This document shows positions 42,844 to 50,548 of a stretch of DNA of 64,000 nucleotides, in pieces. The stretch spans positions 62,001-126,000 of the forward strand of contig DIYL01000037.1 in NCBI GenBank assembly GCA_002428985.1, read 5' to 3'. Numbering within the stretch: the stretch's first letter is position 1; every line of letters starts with the position of its first letter. The translations under genes and the position numbers were made by a program. The notes under the pieces were generated by a model. That model searched no databases and had not been told where the DNA came from. It worked only from the letters and a program-made list of their open reading frames with translations. The DNA is from Anaerolineales bacterium UBA6055. Its GTDB lineage: Bacteria > Chloroflexota > Anaerolineae > Aggregatilineales > Phototrophicaceae.

Positions 42844-44124
42844 ATGGGGATTGAATTTAATAAACTGATGCCACAGGTGACTAAAATGGGTGGCATGATT
42901 GAGAAGCTTGATTTTGATTTGAATGATCGATTGGATTTAGCAACACAAATCTTTGAAGCATCATCGAACTTGGATGAAGTTTATGAACGTATTAATTGGA
43001 TTCGTCAACCGGATGTCAGCGGATATCGTGGTGCAGCCCCACTGGAATTAAAAACTGCTGAACGGATTAACTTCATTGCACCAGCTCCAGAAGCGCCACC
43101 GCAAGCGACAATCTTAGCTGCGGATGGGTCGCAAGTTTATCCGGATGAACAAGCCCCTGTGCATTATTATTTGCTCAATATTGGGATGTATATCTATCAT
43201 CATGGGTCTGATCGAATACCCGAAGCACAGAGTATCCCCTATCTGGAATATCATGAAAAGTATGTCCATGATCGTTATGGTGGGATTATCCGCAAAGGGA
43301 CTGTAGATGACCGCCGTACCGTTGCAGAAATGCGGTCTTTGGCAGAAGAAGCATGGGAACGTAAACGGCAGGGTGAAGTCGAACCGATGATTGCATTTTA
43401 TGATAATCGTTTGATGTATTTGCCCAATAGTAGTGGTGGATATAGTGGTGAAGACTTACTCACCGATTATATTGCAGCGATGGTACAGCTCCATGATGCC
43501 GGTGCATCACTCATAGGTTATATCGATAATCCGTATCGTAGTAAACGCTTCATGCAATTACTGTTTTTGATGACCCTAGCTAATGAAGAAGAAGTCAAAA
43601 TTCGTCAGCAGGAGTTGGTTCGAACAGGTCCATTAGAAGGATTATATGATCAACAATTCTTCGAGCATATTTTAAAACCTGGTGAACGGTCAGCTGTCAT
43701 GGTACAAAACTCGCCACAGAATTATGCATTTAAAGAACGTGGTGAAAATTATGAAGTTGCCTTTTTCTATCTTAAAGTGACAAACCAACAACGTGCATTA
43801 AACAATGACGCACAGGGATTTAGTACGCGCGTAGTTCGTGTTGATTTACCGATTTGGGTAGCACGAGATCAAGCGAGATTAGACGCGGTGCATGCAATGA
43901 TTTTATCACAATGCCAACTCCAAGGTCGCAATCCCTATCCGTATGTGTTGACGCGGGCAGATGAGTTAGCATATGTGTCGGGTAAAGACAAAGAAAAACT
44001 TGATCAATTAGTGCGTGTCGAAATCCGCAAAGCGAAGAACCTCTTCACCGACGAGGCACGCTTGACAGCTAAAGCACGTGGTAAGGAACTCGCACGGGGT
44101 GAACAGCGTTACCACGAAATATAA
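42844..44124 (+). CDS. NurA-domain nuclease
   Basis: 426 residues from ATG 42844, which has GAGG eight bases upstream; earlier starts at 42823/42826 are weaker. The NurA hallmark is ILAADGSQVYPD (about residues 84-95), followed by YLLNIGMYIYHHG; further acidic positions lie in MIAFYDNRLM and LIGYIDNPYRSK. NurA is a 5'-3' DNA nuclease that works with the HerA ATPase in end resection or anti-phage islands. A HerA-like gene ends at base 465. Convergent with the kinase gene with one base between stops. Confidence 0.83.
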   Translation: MGIEFNKLMPQVTKMGGMIEKLDFDLNDRLDLATQIFEASSNLDEVYERINWIRQPDVSGYRGAAPLELKTAERINFIAPAPEAPPQATILAADGSQVYPDEQAPVHYYLLNIGMYIYHHGSDRIPEAQSIPYLEYHEKYVHDRYGGIIRKGTVDDRRTVAEMRSLAEEAWERKRQGEVEPMIAFYDNRLMYLPNSSGGYSGEDLLTDYIAAMVQLHDAGASLIGYIDNPYRSKRFMQLLFLMTLANEEEVKIRQQELVRTGPLEGLYDQQFFEHILKPGERSAVMVQNSPQNYAFKERGENYEVAFFYLKVTNQQRALNNDAQGFSTRVVRVDLPIWVARDQARLDAVHAMILSQCQLQGRNPYPYVLTRADELAYVSGKDKEKLDQLVRVEIRKAKNLFTDEARLTAKARGKELARGEQRYHEI

Positions 44125-44125
44125 G

Positions 44126-45898
44126 TTATGGGATATTGAAAGTACATTGTCCGGTGGATGACTCGCATCGGGCAATTTCGCTATCTTGCCACAGAACACG
44201 GAATCCAGAAATAGTATCCGAGCCTGTCCAAAATATTTGAGAATCCGAAGCCATGAGGTTGACCTCAGAATTGGTATTTTGACATTCAGGTGGATTTAGG
44301 CTGTTACCAACCGTAAATTCGATTTTGACGCAACTGCCACCATCAATAAAGCTATAAAATTGCGTCCAACGGAAGCCATCAAAGCCGTTGGCAAGGACAT
44401 TGCCGTTGTTATCAAGTGATTCAAACTTAAAGTCGCCCGACCGTACCCGATTTGAAGTGGGATTCCATACATAAAAACTGCTCTCATTGTAATAAAGAAC
44501 AATCGGTTTGCCGTCAGGAAATGCCAACGTTGGTTCGATGACAGCTGGGATTTCCGTTTCGGTCATTGTCGGAGGCATACTTGTATCTGTCGGTTCGGCG
44601 GTTTGGGTCGGTCTATCGGTGGATGTTGCAGGTATCGGTGTCGAAGTCGGTGGTATTGCTGTCTCAGTTGGTAAATCGGTTTGGGTTGGCAGGATGTCGG
44701 TTTGAGTAGGTTGAATGGTAGACGTTGCTGGTATGGATGTCGCCGTTGGCGGTAATTGTGTTTCAGTTACTCCTTCAGTCGGATTTGTAATCGCTTGAGC
44801 GACCTCTGTTGTTGTGTCGCTTGACTGTATCACGCTCTCATCTGGTCCACTGCCAACTAATAACGCACCGATGCCTAAAATGGCGACAACTAAGATACCA
44901 ACGAGCACCAAGGGTAAACGTGATTTTGCCGATGTCTGTGTATTAGCGGGTGCGGGTCTTGTTCGCTCATTCTTTGCATTAACAGTTCTTGTATTACTTT
45001 TGGCGGGTGGGTTAATCAGAATGTTACCCATTTGTGTGGGTGAGACATCATCGATTAATGTGGGGCGCCCAATAACGGTTTGTTCGATGGTTTCAACAAA
45101 TGATTGACAAGATGGAAAACGTTGTGATGCATCTTTACTTAGAACTTTAAGAAGAACTTTTTCAACTTCTGGTGTCAAATTCGGATTGATGTCGGTTGGT
45201 TTTGGCGGCTCTTGAGTCATGTGCATAATCGCCACGCTCATTGCCGATTCATGATCGAATGGAATTTGTCCGGTTAACATCTCATATGCGATTACGCCAA
45301 GGGCATATTGGTCAGATTTAGCAGTTGCGGATGATGAGTCTTCAGCTTGTTCGGGGGCTATGTAGTGGGGTGTGCCAAATGTTTCGCCAATTGTTCCTTT
45401 TTGCGTGTCTAATGCCAAGCCGAAGTCCATTAAGACCACACGCCCATCATTACTGAGCATGATATTGGATGGTTTTACATCACGATGGACAACCCCCTTG
45501 TTATGGGCGTAGTCAAGCGCATCTGCTGTAGCCCGTAGGATTGGCATAATACGATCATAGGGGATTTGTTCGCCATTGAGATGATATTCATTGATGACAT
45601 GATTCAGGTCATGACCTTCAATATATTCCATCACAAAGTACGCGATGTCCTCTTCTTTACCTGCATAGTAAACCTGAATGATATTTTGATGCCGCCATGT
45701 TGCAATTGTTTGTGCTTCGGAAACAAATCGTGCGGAGAAGCTTTCATCATTACGAAACCGCTCATCAATGACCTTGAGGGCAACTGGACGATTTAGACCG
45801 ACATCGGTTCCATAATAGACTTTTGCCATGCCGCCTTGTCCGAGTAATCGCTCGATGCGGAAGTTATTAAATTGTTTACCGATAAGCGTGTCGGACAT
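44126..45898 (-). CDS. Transmembrane serine/threonine protein kinase with Thr/Pro-rich stalk
   Basis: 590 residues from ATG 45898 (AAGG upstream); a longer frame to 45958 has no ribosome binding site. Kinase domain about 10-275: LLGQGGMAKVYYG, VALKVI, HRDVKPSNIM, DFG and TPHYIAPEQ. Membrane helix at about 321-343, then an 85-residue stalk of repeats such as PTQTDLPTETAIPPT, then an outer domain of about 120 residues with four cysteines (two near the end in CESSTGQC) that I cannot assign. Second kinase of this kind in the window, unrelated in its outer part to the one at 9224. Confidence 0.9.
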   Translation of the reverse strand: MSDTLIGKQFNNFRIERLLGQGGMAKVYYGTDVGLNRPVALKVIDERFRNDESFSARFVSEAQTIATWRHQNIIQVYYAGKEEDIAYFVMEYIEGHDLNHVINEYHLNGEQIPYDRIMPILRATADALDYAHNKGVVHRDVKPSNIMLSNDGRVVLMDFGLALDTQKGTIGETFGTPHYIAPEQAEDSSSATAKSDQYALGVIAYEMLTGQIPFDHESAMSVAIMHMTQEPPKPTDINPNLTPEVEKVLLKVLSKDASQRFPSCQSFVETIEQTVIGRPTLIDDVSPTQMGNILINPPAKSNTRTVNAKNERTRPAPANTQTSAKSRLPLVLVGILVVAILGIGALLVGSGPDESVIQSSDTTTEVAQAITNPTEGVTETQLPPTATSIPATSTIQPTQTDILPTQTDLPTETAIPPTSTPIPATSTDRPTQTAEPTDTSMPPTMTETEIPAVIEPTLAFPDGKPIVLYYNESSFYVWNPTSNRVRSGDFKFESLDNNGNVLANGFDGFRWTQFYSFIDGGSCVKIEFTVGNSLNPPECQNTNSEVNLMASDSQIFWTGSDTISGFRVLWQDSEIARCESSTGQCTFNIP

Positions 45899-46010
45899 AA
45901 GGATTTCCTTGATTGCTGTACATAAGTCTATTGTGCATGGATTGTCTCTAACTCGCAATTGGGTAGAATAACAAAGTGGTTACGATTTGGTTTAGAGAGG
46001 TTATAGATCT

Positions 46011-46442
46011 ATGGATGAGCAGTTTATGCAACGATGTATTGAACTTGCTAAAGAAGCTAAAGACGAAGGCAATGTGCCTGTTGGGTCAATTATTGTGCGG
46101 AATGGCGTGATAATTGCCGAAGCTAAAGAAATTGTACCCACGCAGCAGGTCGTTACTGGACATGCTGAGGTACTGGCTGTGCAACGAGCCTGTGATGTGT
46201 TGGGAACAATGGACTTATATAATTGCGTGCTGTATACAACTGCTGAACCGTGTTGGATGTGTGCTTATTTGATACGTGATACAAAAATCGGACGAGTCGT
46301 TATTGGGTCACTGACACCACATGTTGGTGCACTAAGCACAGACTATAAAATTATGACAATTGAGACCGTTCCCTATTGGGGTACACCACCAGAAATTGTG
46401 AAAGGGGTATTGCAAGTAGAATGCGATAAATTAAGAATGTGA
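46011..46442 (+). CDS. Nucleoside/cytosine deaminase family protein
   Basis: 143 residues with the zinc deaminase motifs HAEVLAVQRA and AEPCWMCAYLI. The length and the early ELAKEAKDEGNVPVGSIIV fit the tRNA-adenosine / guanine / cytosine deaminase superfamily. The precise substrate cannot be told: TadA normally has PCxMCxGA, here PCWMCAYL. GAGAGG precedes the ATG. Convergent with ssb, with a hairpin in the 33-base gap. Confidence 0.85.
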   Translation: MDEQFMQRCIELAKEAKDEGNVPVGSIIVRNGVIIAEAKEIVPTQQVVTGHAEVLAVQRACDVLGTMDLYNCVLYTTAEPCWMCAYLIRDTKIGRVVIGSLTPHVGALSTDYKIMTIETVPYWGTPPEIVKGVLQVECDKLRM

Positions 46443-46462
46443 GGGTGAGACGACGCTCACCC
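46443..46462. terminator. Hairpin between deaminase and ssb genes
   Basis: GGGTGAG and CTCACCC form a perfect 7-base stem around ACGACG, directly after the deaminase stop and before the convergent ssb stop. GC-rich but without a T-run; probably a shared transcription end. Confidence 0.55.
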
Positions 46463-46475
46463 ATATTATGGCACT

Positions 46476-46916
46476 CTAGAATGGAATATCATCTACACTA
46501 CTAGGTGCATCGGAGTAATTGGAGGCGCGGTCATTGCTTCTATTACTTTGTCCGCCACCTTGTGACATATTGCCACCACCAGTGTTGCCACCGCTTAGGA
46601 AGCGAACATCACGGGCGGTTAATTTTAATGAAGCAGTTGCTTCGCCATTGTTGTTCATATAAGCATCAGCAGTCACATTGCCGATTACCATTACCTGACG
46701 ACCTTTTGACAAATAAGTGTTGCAGGTCTCGGCTTGTGCACCCCATACATCAACACGATACCATGTTGTTTTTTCACGTTGTTCATTAGACTGACGATCG
46801 CGCCAACGCTCGGAAACAGCAACACTAAAGTTACAGACTGCTGTACCACTTTGCAGATATTTTAATTCGGGATCACCGCCGAGATTACCAACAATGATTG
46901 TTTGATGCCAACTCAT
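46476..46916 (-). CDS. ssb: Single-stranded DNA-binding protein
   Basis: 146 residues from ATG 46916, with GGGAGAG about nine bases upstream. OB-fold pattern: IIVGNLGGDPELKYLQSGTAVCNFSVA, ETCNTYLSKGRQVMVIGNV, then a Gly/Asn/Gln-rich linker and the acidic tip DDIPF that binds partner proteins. It coats single-stranded DNA as a tetramer. The upstream in-frame extension (ten residues) has no ribosome binding site and is left out. Confidence 0.96.
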   Translation of the reverse strand: MSWHQTIIVGNLGGDPELKYLQSGTAVCNFSVAVSERWRDRQSNEQREKTTWYRVDVWGAQAETCNTYLSKGRQVMVIGNVTADAYMNNNGEATASLKLTARDVRFLSGGNTGGGNMSQGGGQSNRSNDRASNYSDAPSSVDDIPF

Positions 46917-47063
46917 AGTTTTTTCTCTCCCATCACAATTCGGCAACTTGTATTATATAAGATGGGGATGTTTTTGCCGAATGTATTTTGATTGCCTTTG
47001 GAACATATATTCTAACACATTTAGCTGAAAAAATCCACCAAAAATCGTTAGAAATTCATACGA

Positions 47064-48518
47064 TTATTTCATCTCATCCAGCTTAGATTGTAGGATTTGA
47101 CGAACAATTTTGGGGTCACCTTTACCCCGCATTGCCCCCATAATTTTGCCGAAAATCGCATTGATAAGTTTGTCATTCCCATCTAGGAATTTTTGTACAA
47201 GGGCATCATTTTCGGCGATAACTTTAGCCACAGTTTCTTCAATGACTGATGTATCCGAAATTTGGGCGAGGTTTTTCTCATCGACAATGGTTTGTGCGTC
47301 TTTCCCAGTTTCCCACATTTCAGAAAAGACACTCTTACGGGCTGTCCCTTGATTAATTGTGCCATTTTCAATGAGTGCCAGTAATCCTGCAAAATTTTCC
47401 GCTGTAATCGGAATGGTATCAATTGCCTCACGTTCAACGCCATGTTGATTCATAAGTCCGAAGACATCGGTTGTAATCCAGTTGGACGCTAGTTTAGGAT
47501 CAACACCTTTTGCAACAATACTATCAAAATATTCGGCAATTGCACGTTCTGCCGTTAGTACACCTGCATCATAAGCGCTCAACCCTAGTTCTTCTGTGAA
47601 TTTTGCTTGTAGTGCATCGGGTAAGGTTGGCAATTTTGCTTCAATTTCGGCAACCCATTCGCGACTGACTTCAACGATGGGTAAGTCCGGTTCTGGAAAG
47701 TAACGGTATTCATCCGCACGTTCTTTATACCGCTGAATGGTAATTTTTTGATTGGCTTCATCCCACCCAAGTGTGGCGGGTTTGATCTTATCCCCAGACT
47801 CATATAATTTGATCTGCCGTTTGACTTCATAATCAATTGCTTTGACCATATTGCGGATGCTGTTGAGGTTTTTAATTTCTGTGCGTTCGCGCAATTCTGT
47901 GTCTGTCTCTAACATAACGCTGACGTTGGCTTCAAATCTTAGGATACCTTTGGACATGTCGCCATTATTGACACCTAGGTAGCGCAAAATTGAGCGTAAC
48001 TTTCGTGCATATGCTTCGGCTTCAGCGCTGTTTGCAATGTCTGGCTCGGATACAATTTCGAGCAAAGGCACACCAGCGCGATTATAATCGACAAGGCTCC
48101 CCCCCATCGTGTGGGTTAGTTTACCTGTATCTTCTTCCATGTGGGCGCGGCGTACTTGAATTTTTTTAGTTGAGCCGTCTTCCAACTCGATATTGATAAA
48201 ACCATTCACGGCGAGTGGACGATCATATTGGCTAATTTGATAGCCTTTGGGTAAATCAGGATAGAAATAATTTTTGCGGGCAAACTGATTAATTTCAGGG
48301 ATTTCACAATTTAGCGCCAGCCCGACCATGATGCCGTATTCCATCGCTTGCATATTGATGACGGGGAGTGTACCGGGCATCCCTAACGATAGCGGATCAA
48401 CGGCAGAATTGGGATCTGCTTCGACACTATCGACGACGGGGCAGGGGCTAAACATCTTGCTTTCGGTTTCCATCTCGGCATGCACTTCTAAGCCGATGAC
48501 CGTTTTCCATTTGCTCAT
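47064..48518 (-). CDS. gatB: Aspartyl/glutamyl-tRNA amidotransferase subunit B
   Basis: 484 residues, normal GatB length. Motifs: TVIGLEVHAEM at the start, CPVVDSVEADPNSAVDPLSLGMPGTLP (usually with more cysteines), FARKNYFYPDLPKGYQISQYD and EIVSEPDI, with a YqeY-like C-terminal tail domain. It is the kinase/binding subunit that converts Glu-tRNA(Gln) or Asp-tRNA(Asn). gatA and gatC are not adjacent. ATG 48518 has AGGA upstream. Confidence 0.95.
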   Translation of the reverse strand: MSKWKTVIGLEVHAEMETESKMFSPCPVVDSVEADPNSAVDPLSLGMPGTLPVINMQAMEYGIMVGLALNCEIPEINQFARKNYFYPDLPKGYQISQYDRPLAVNGFINIELEDGSTKKIQVRRAHMEEDTGKLTHTMGGSLVDYNRAGVPLLEIVSEPDIANSAEAEAYARKLRSILRYLGVNNGDMSKGILRFEANVSVMLETDTELRERTEIKNLNSIRNMVKAIDYEVKRQIKLYESGDKIKPATLGWDEANQKITIQRYKERADEYRYFPEPDLPIVEVSREWVAEIEAKLPTLPDALQAKFTEELGLSAYDAGVLTAERAIAEYFDSIVAKGVDPKLASNWITTDVFGLMNQHGVEREAIDTIPITAENFAGLLALIENGTINQGTARKSVFSEMWETGKDAQTIVDEKNLAQISDTSVIEETVAKVIAENDALVQKFLDGNDKLINAIFGKIMGAMRGKGDPKIVRQILQSKLDEMK

Positions 48519-48605
48519 ATATATTTTCCTGTACTGTGTTTGCGTGTAACACTCTAAATTTAGCGCAAAGTCAGGTGGATGCAAAGATAGAATGGAAACA
48601 AATAT

Positions 48606-49199
48606 TTAGGTTGAATTTGTCCTTGATTGACTATTTGGCGAGCTATCGAGCATTATGATTTGAGTTTTTCGATTTGTAGGATAGGAATCTTCAATCAAAA
48701 TCTTGTACTGCTCAACAGTCATGCCTAAAATACAATCCAGTACACCGTGACTAATCCCTCTATAAATGTGGTTGGCAATTTCTTTGTCCAGTGATAGTAA
48801 CTTTGTACTCTCTGCAATATAAACAACTGCATCATGTTTATTGTCTTTTGAACGGGGTCTAAAAGGAATAAGTTTTGAAAAAATAGCTGAAATAACTTGT
48901 GGCGTTTCGTGGCTTATATCTAGCTTAAAAATCTGTATGTTGAATATATTCTCAGGGATATTGCTTTCCTGATCCATAATCTGCATTGCAAGTTTATTGA
49001 TATAACTGTCAATTAGACTGGTTGAGGAACTTAATAAAATGGGATTATTTTTTGCACGTCGACTAATGACCTGCATAACCCGAAGAAGATTTTCCTCATC
49101 AACTTCATCTTCATATACATCTAGCTTATTCTGTAAGGCTAGTTGAGTCAGATTGAATGCGTATTGATCAAGGACTTCGGAATGTCTTTCTTGCATCAT
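48606..49199 (-). CDS. Degenerate Clp-type AAA domain protein (predicted non-ATPase)
   Basis: 197 residues. Residues 10-56 match the start of the ClpA/B/C D1 ATPase domain (LDQYAFNLTQLALQNKLD, then VMQVISRRAKNNPILL), yet the following Walker A is SSSTSLIDS instead of GEPGVGKTA. The Walker B position at about 124-131 reads VVYIAES, lacking the DE pair. The stretch at 152-188 (LDCILGMTVEQYKILIED) aligns with the CIGATTLDEYRKYIEKD block of ClpB. So it is a whole D1-like core stripped of ATP-site residues. Possibly a Clp partner or regulator; it stands alone on its strand. Confidence 0.65.
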   Translation of the reverse strand: MMQERHSEVLDQYAFNLTQLALQNKLDVYEDEVDEENLLRVMQVISRRAKNNPILLSSSTSLIDSYINKLAMQIMDQESNIPENIFNIQIFKLDISHETPQVISAIFSKLIPFRPRSKDNKHDAVVYIAESTKLLSLDKEIANHIYRGISHGVLDCILGMTVEQYKILIEDSYPTNRKTQIIMLDSSPNSQSRTNST

Positions 49200-49250
49200 T
49201 GTACCTATTGGTTATCTTCTGGTTTACCTCATGATATAGCAAATGGTAGA

Positions 49251-49287
49251 AATAAAAAACGCAGATAGCGTATGACTACCTGCGTTT
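49251..49287 (-). terminator. Intrinsic terminator after 49308-49649
   Basis: AAACGCAGATAG (49257-49268) pairs with CTACCTGCGTTT (49276-49287) with one mismatch around a 7-base loop. On the minus strand the hairpin runs into a T-run (complement of the A-run at 49254-49259), placing it downstream of the small membrane protein gene. Confidence 0.8.
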
Positions 49288-49307
49288 AAATGATTGACGT
49301 GCCAAAA

Positions 49308-49649
49308 TTAACGACGGTTTTTTTGACGATTTGCCATACGTTGTTGCTTTTGTTGGTTACGACGGACTTCAACTTCTTTTTTGAGCTGGGTTTCATGGAC
49401 TGTTTTTGGTTTTGGAGCGACGATAGCATATAGTAGACCAAAGACCATTAAAATGAGCAGAAAAACACCCACACCTGCAACAAGTTGCATCGTGCCATCG
49501 ACTGGTAAACCTGCAATATTGTCTAAAAGAAGATTTTCGACAGTGGGGGATAAGAAAAATGCACCTGCACCTGCAAATACAATAGCGACAAGTCCCATTA
49601 GTGGGAGCATGACTTGTGACCAGTTGGTTGATGATGATTTTGCTGACAT
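49308..49649 (-). CDS. Small membrane protein with basic C-terminal tail
   Basis: 113 residues from ATG 49649 (GGAG eight bases upstream; an open frame to 49712 is not supported). Two membrane helices at about 13-32 and 55-78, then a long, very basic and Gln-rich cytoplasmic tail (KKEVEVRRNQQKQQRMANRQKNRR in part). No recognised family. The basic tail might bind nucleic acid or ribosomes, as in some translocon-associated small proteins, but this is speculation. Confidence 0.6.
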   Translation of the reverse strand: MSAKSSSTNWSQVMLPLMGLVAIVFAGAGAFFLSPTVENLLLDNIAGLPVDGTMQLVAGVGVFLLILMVFGLLYAIVAPKPKTVHETQLKKEVEVRRNQQKQQRMANRQKNRR

Positions 49650-49723
49650 GACATTATCTCCAATAAATTCAAATGATAAATCTATCATAAACAACTTGGA
49701 GATATCTGACATTAGTCAGGTGG

Positions 49724-50548
49724 CTAGGTAATGACCAGTTTTTCCTTTAGGTCAGTATAACGCTCATCGTTTTTCAATACGTTGACTAATGTCTCTCGGA
49801 TATAAGGCGTGGTCTTATCAAGCGCTGACTGGCAGGTTTTGATAGCGAGTTCAAGGCGATCTGTTAAGGCATAGACTAAACCGAGGTTAAATTCAATGCT
49901 GGCATCATCTGGGATGTAATATAGCGCATCTTTAAAATCTGTTTCTGCGGGTGCAAATTGTTCTTGTGTCATATAGACGTGTCCGCGAGCGATATGAATC
50001 TGTGCCATTGTGTTGCGACTTACTGGTGCAATCAGATCTGGGAAGACGTCTTGCAGGTGGGTCGCTGCTTGGTTTAATGCTTCAAGTGCCTGTTGATGCT
50101 GGTTATCTAATACATATAAATCTGCTTGACGCATTAGCCAGCGCCATGTTTTGGGTGCAGATGATAGATGGCTCAAGGCTGTTGTGTAACGTTTTTCTTG
50201 TGTCAGGAGTTCGATCAGGCGTTCAAAATTTCGCTCATTATCAGGGGCGAGCTTGACGGCATTTTCCATTGCATTGATTGCGGATTCAGCCTGATTCATG
50301 CGTTCATAGATAACAGATTGTTGCACATAATCATCAAGCGTTTTTTCTTGCAGTGTGTCAATGTCCTCTATAGCAGTCTGGAGATTGTCAGGTTGCCCTA
50401 GACGCAATAGGACACTGGCTCGTAAACGGCGTGCATTATCGTCCGAGCCATCATCTTTTAGTTGGCTGTTCAGGGCTTCTAACGCGTCGTCAAGTTCGCC
50501 TGTTTTGATGAAGATTTCCGCTAGTTGCATATTTGAATATAGCGACAT
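49724..50548 (-). CDS. TPR-repeat protein
   Basis: 274 residues built of TPR units, for example LAEIFIKTGELDDALEALNSQLKD at the start and IEFNLGLVYALTDRLELAIKTC near the end; about six units. TPR arrays bind other proteins. No signal peptide or membrane helix. Its ATG shares one base with the stop of the large histidine kinase upstream (TAATG), so the two are translationally coupled and probably act together, perhaps with the TPR protein as scaffold. Confidence 0.85.
   Translation of the reverse strand: MSLYSNMQLAEIFIKTGELDDALEALNSQLKDDGSDDNARRLRASVLLRLGQPDNLQTAIEDIDTLQEKTLDDYVQQSVIYERMNQAESAINAMENAVKLAPDNERNFERLIELLTQEKRYTTALSHLSSAPKTWRWLMRQADLYVLDNQHQQALEALNQAATHLQDVFPDLIAPVSRNTMAQIHIARGHVYMTQEQFAPAETDFKDALYYIPDDASIEFNLGLVYALTDRLELAIKTCQSALDKTTPYIRETLVNVLKNDERYTDLKEKLVIT

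Noticed and set aside
44500..44760. Tandem DNA repeat on the plus strand (GTTGG/GTCGGT units)
   Set aside because: It is the low-complexity Thr/Pro stalk of the Ser/Thr kinase read from the other strand, not an independent repeat.
46011..46442. Deaminase as part of a DNA-editing defence system
   Set aside because: It is an ordinary-length nucleoside deaminase beside ssb with no toxin domains or defence neighbours.
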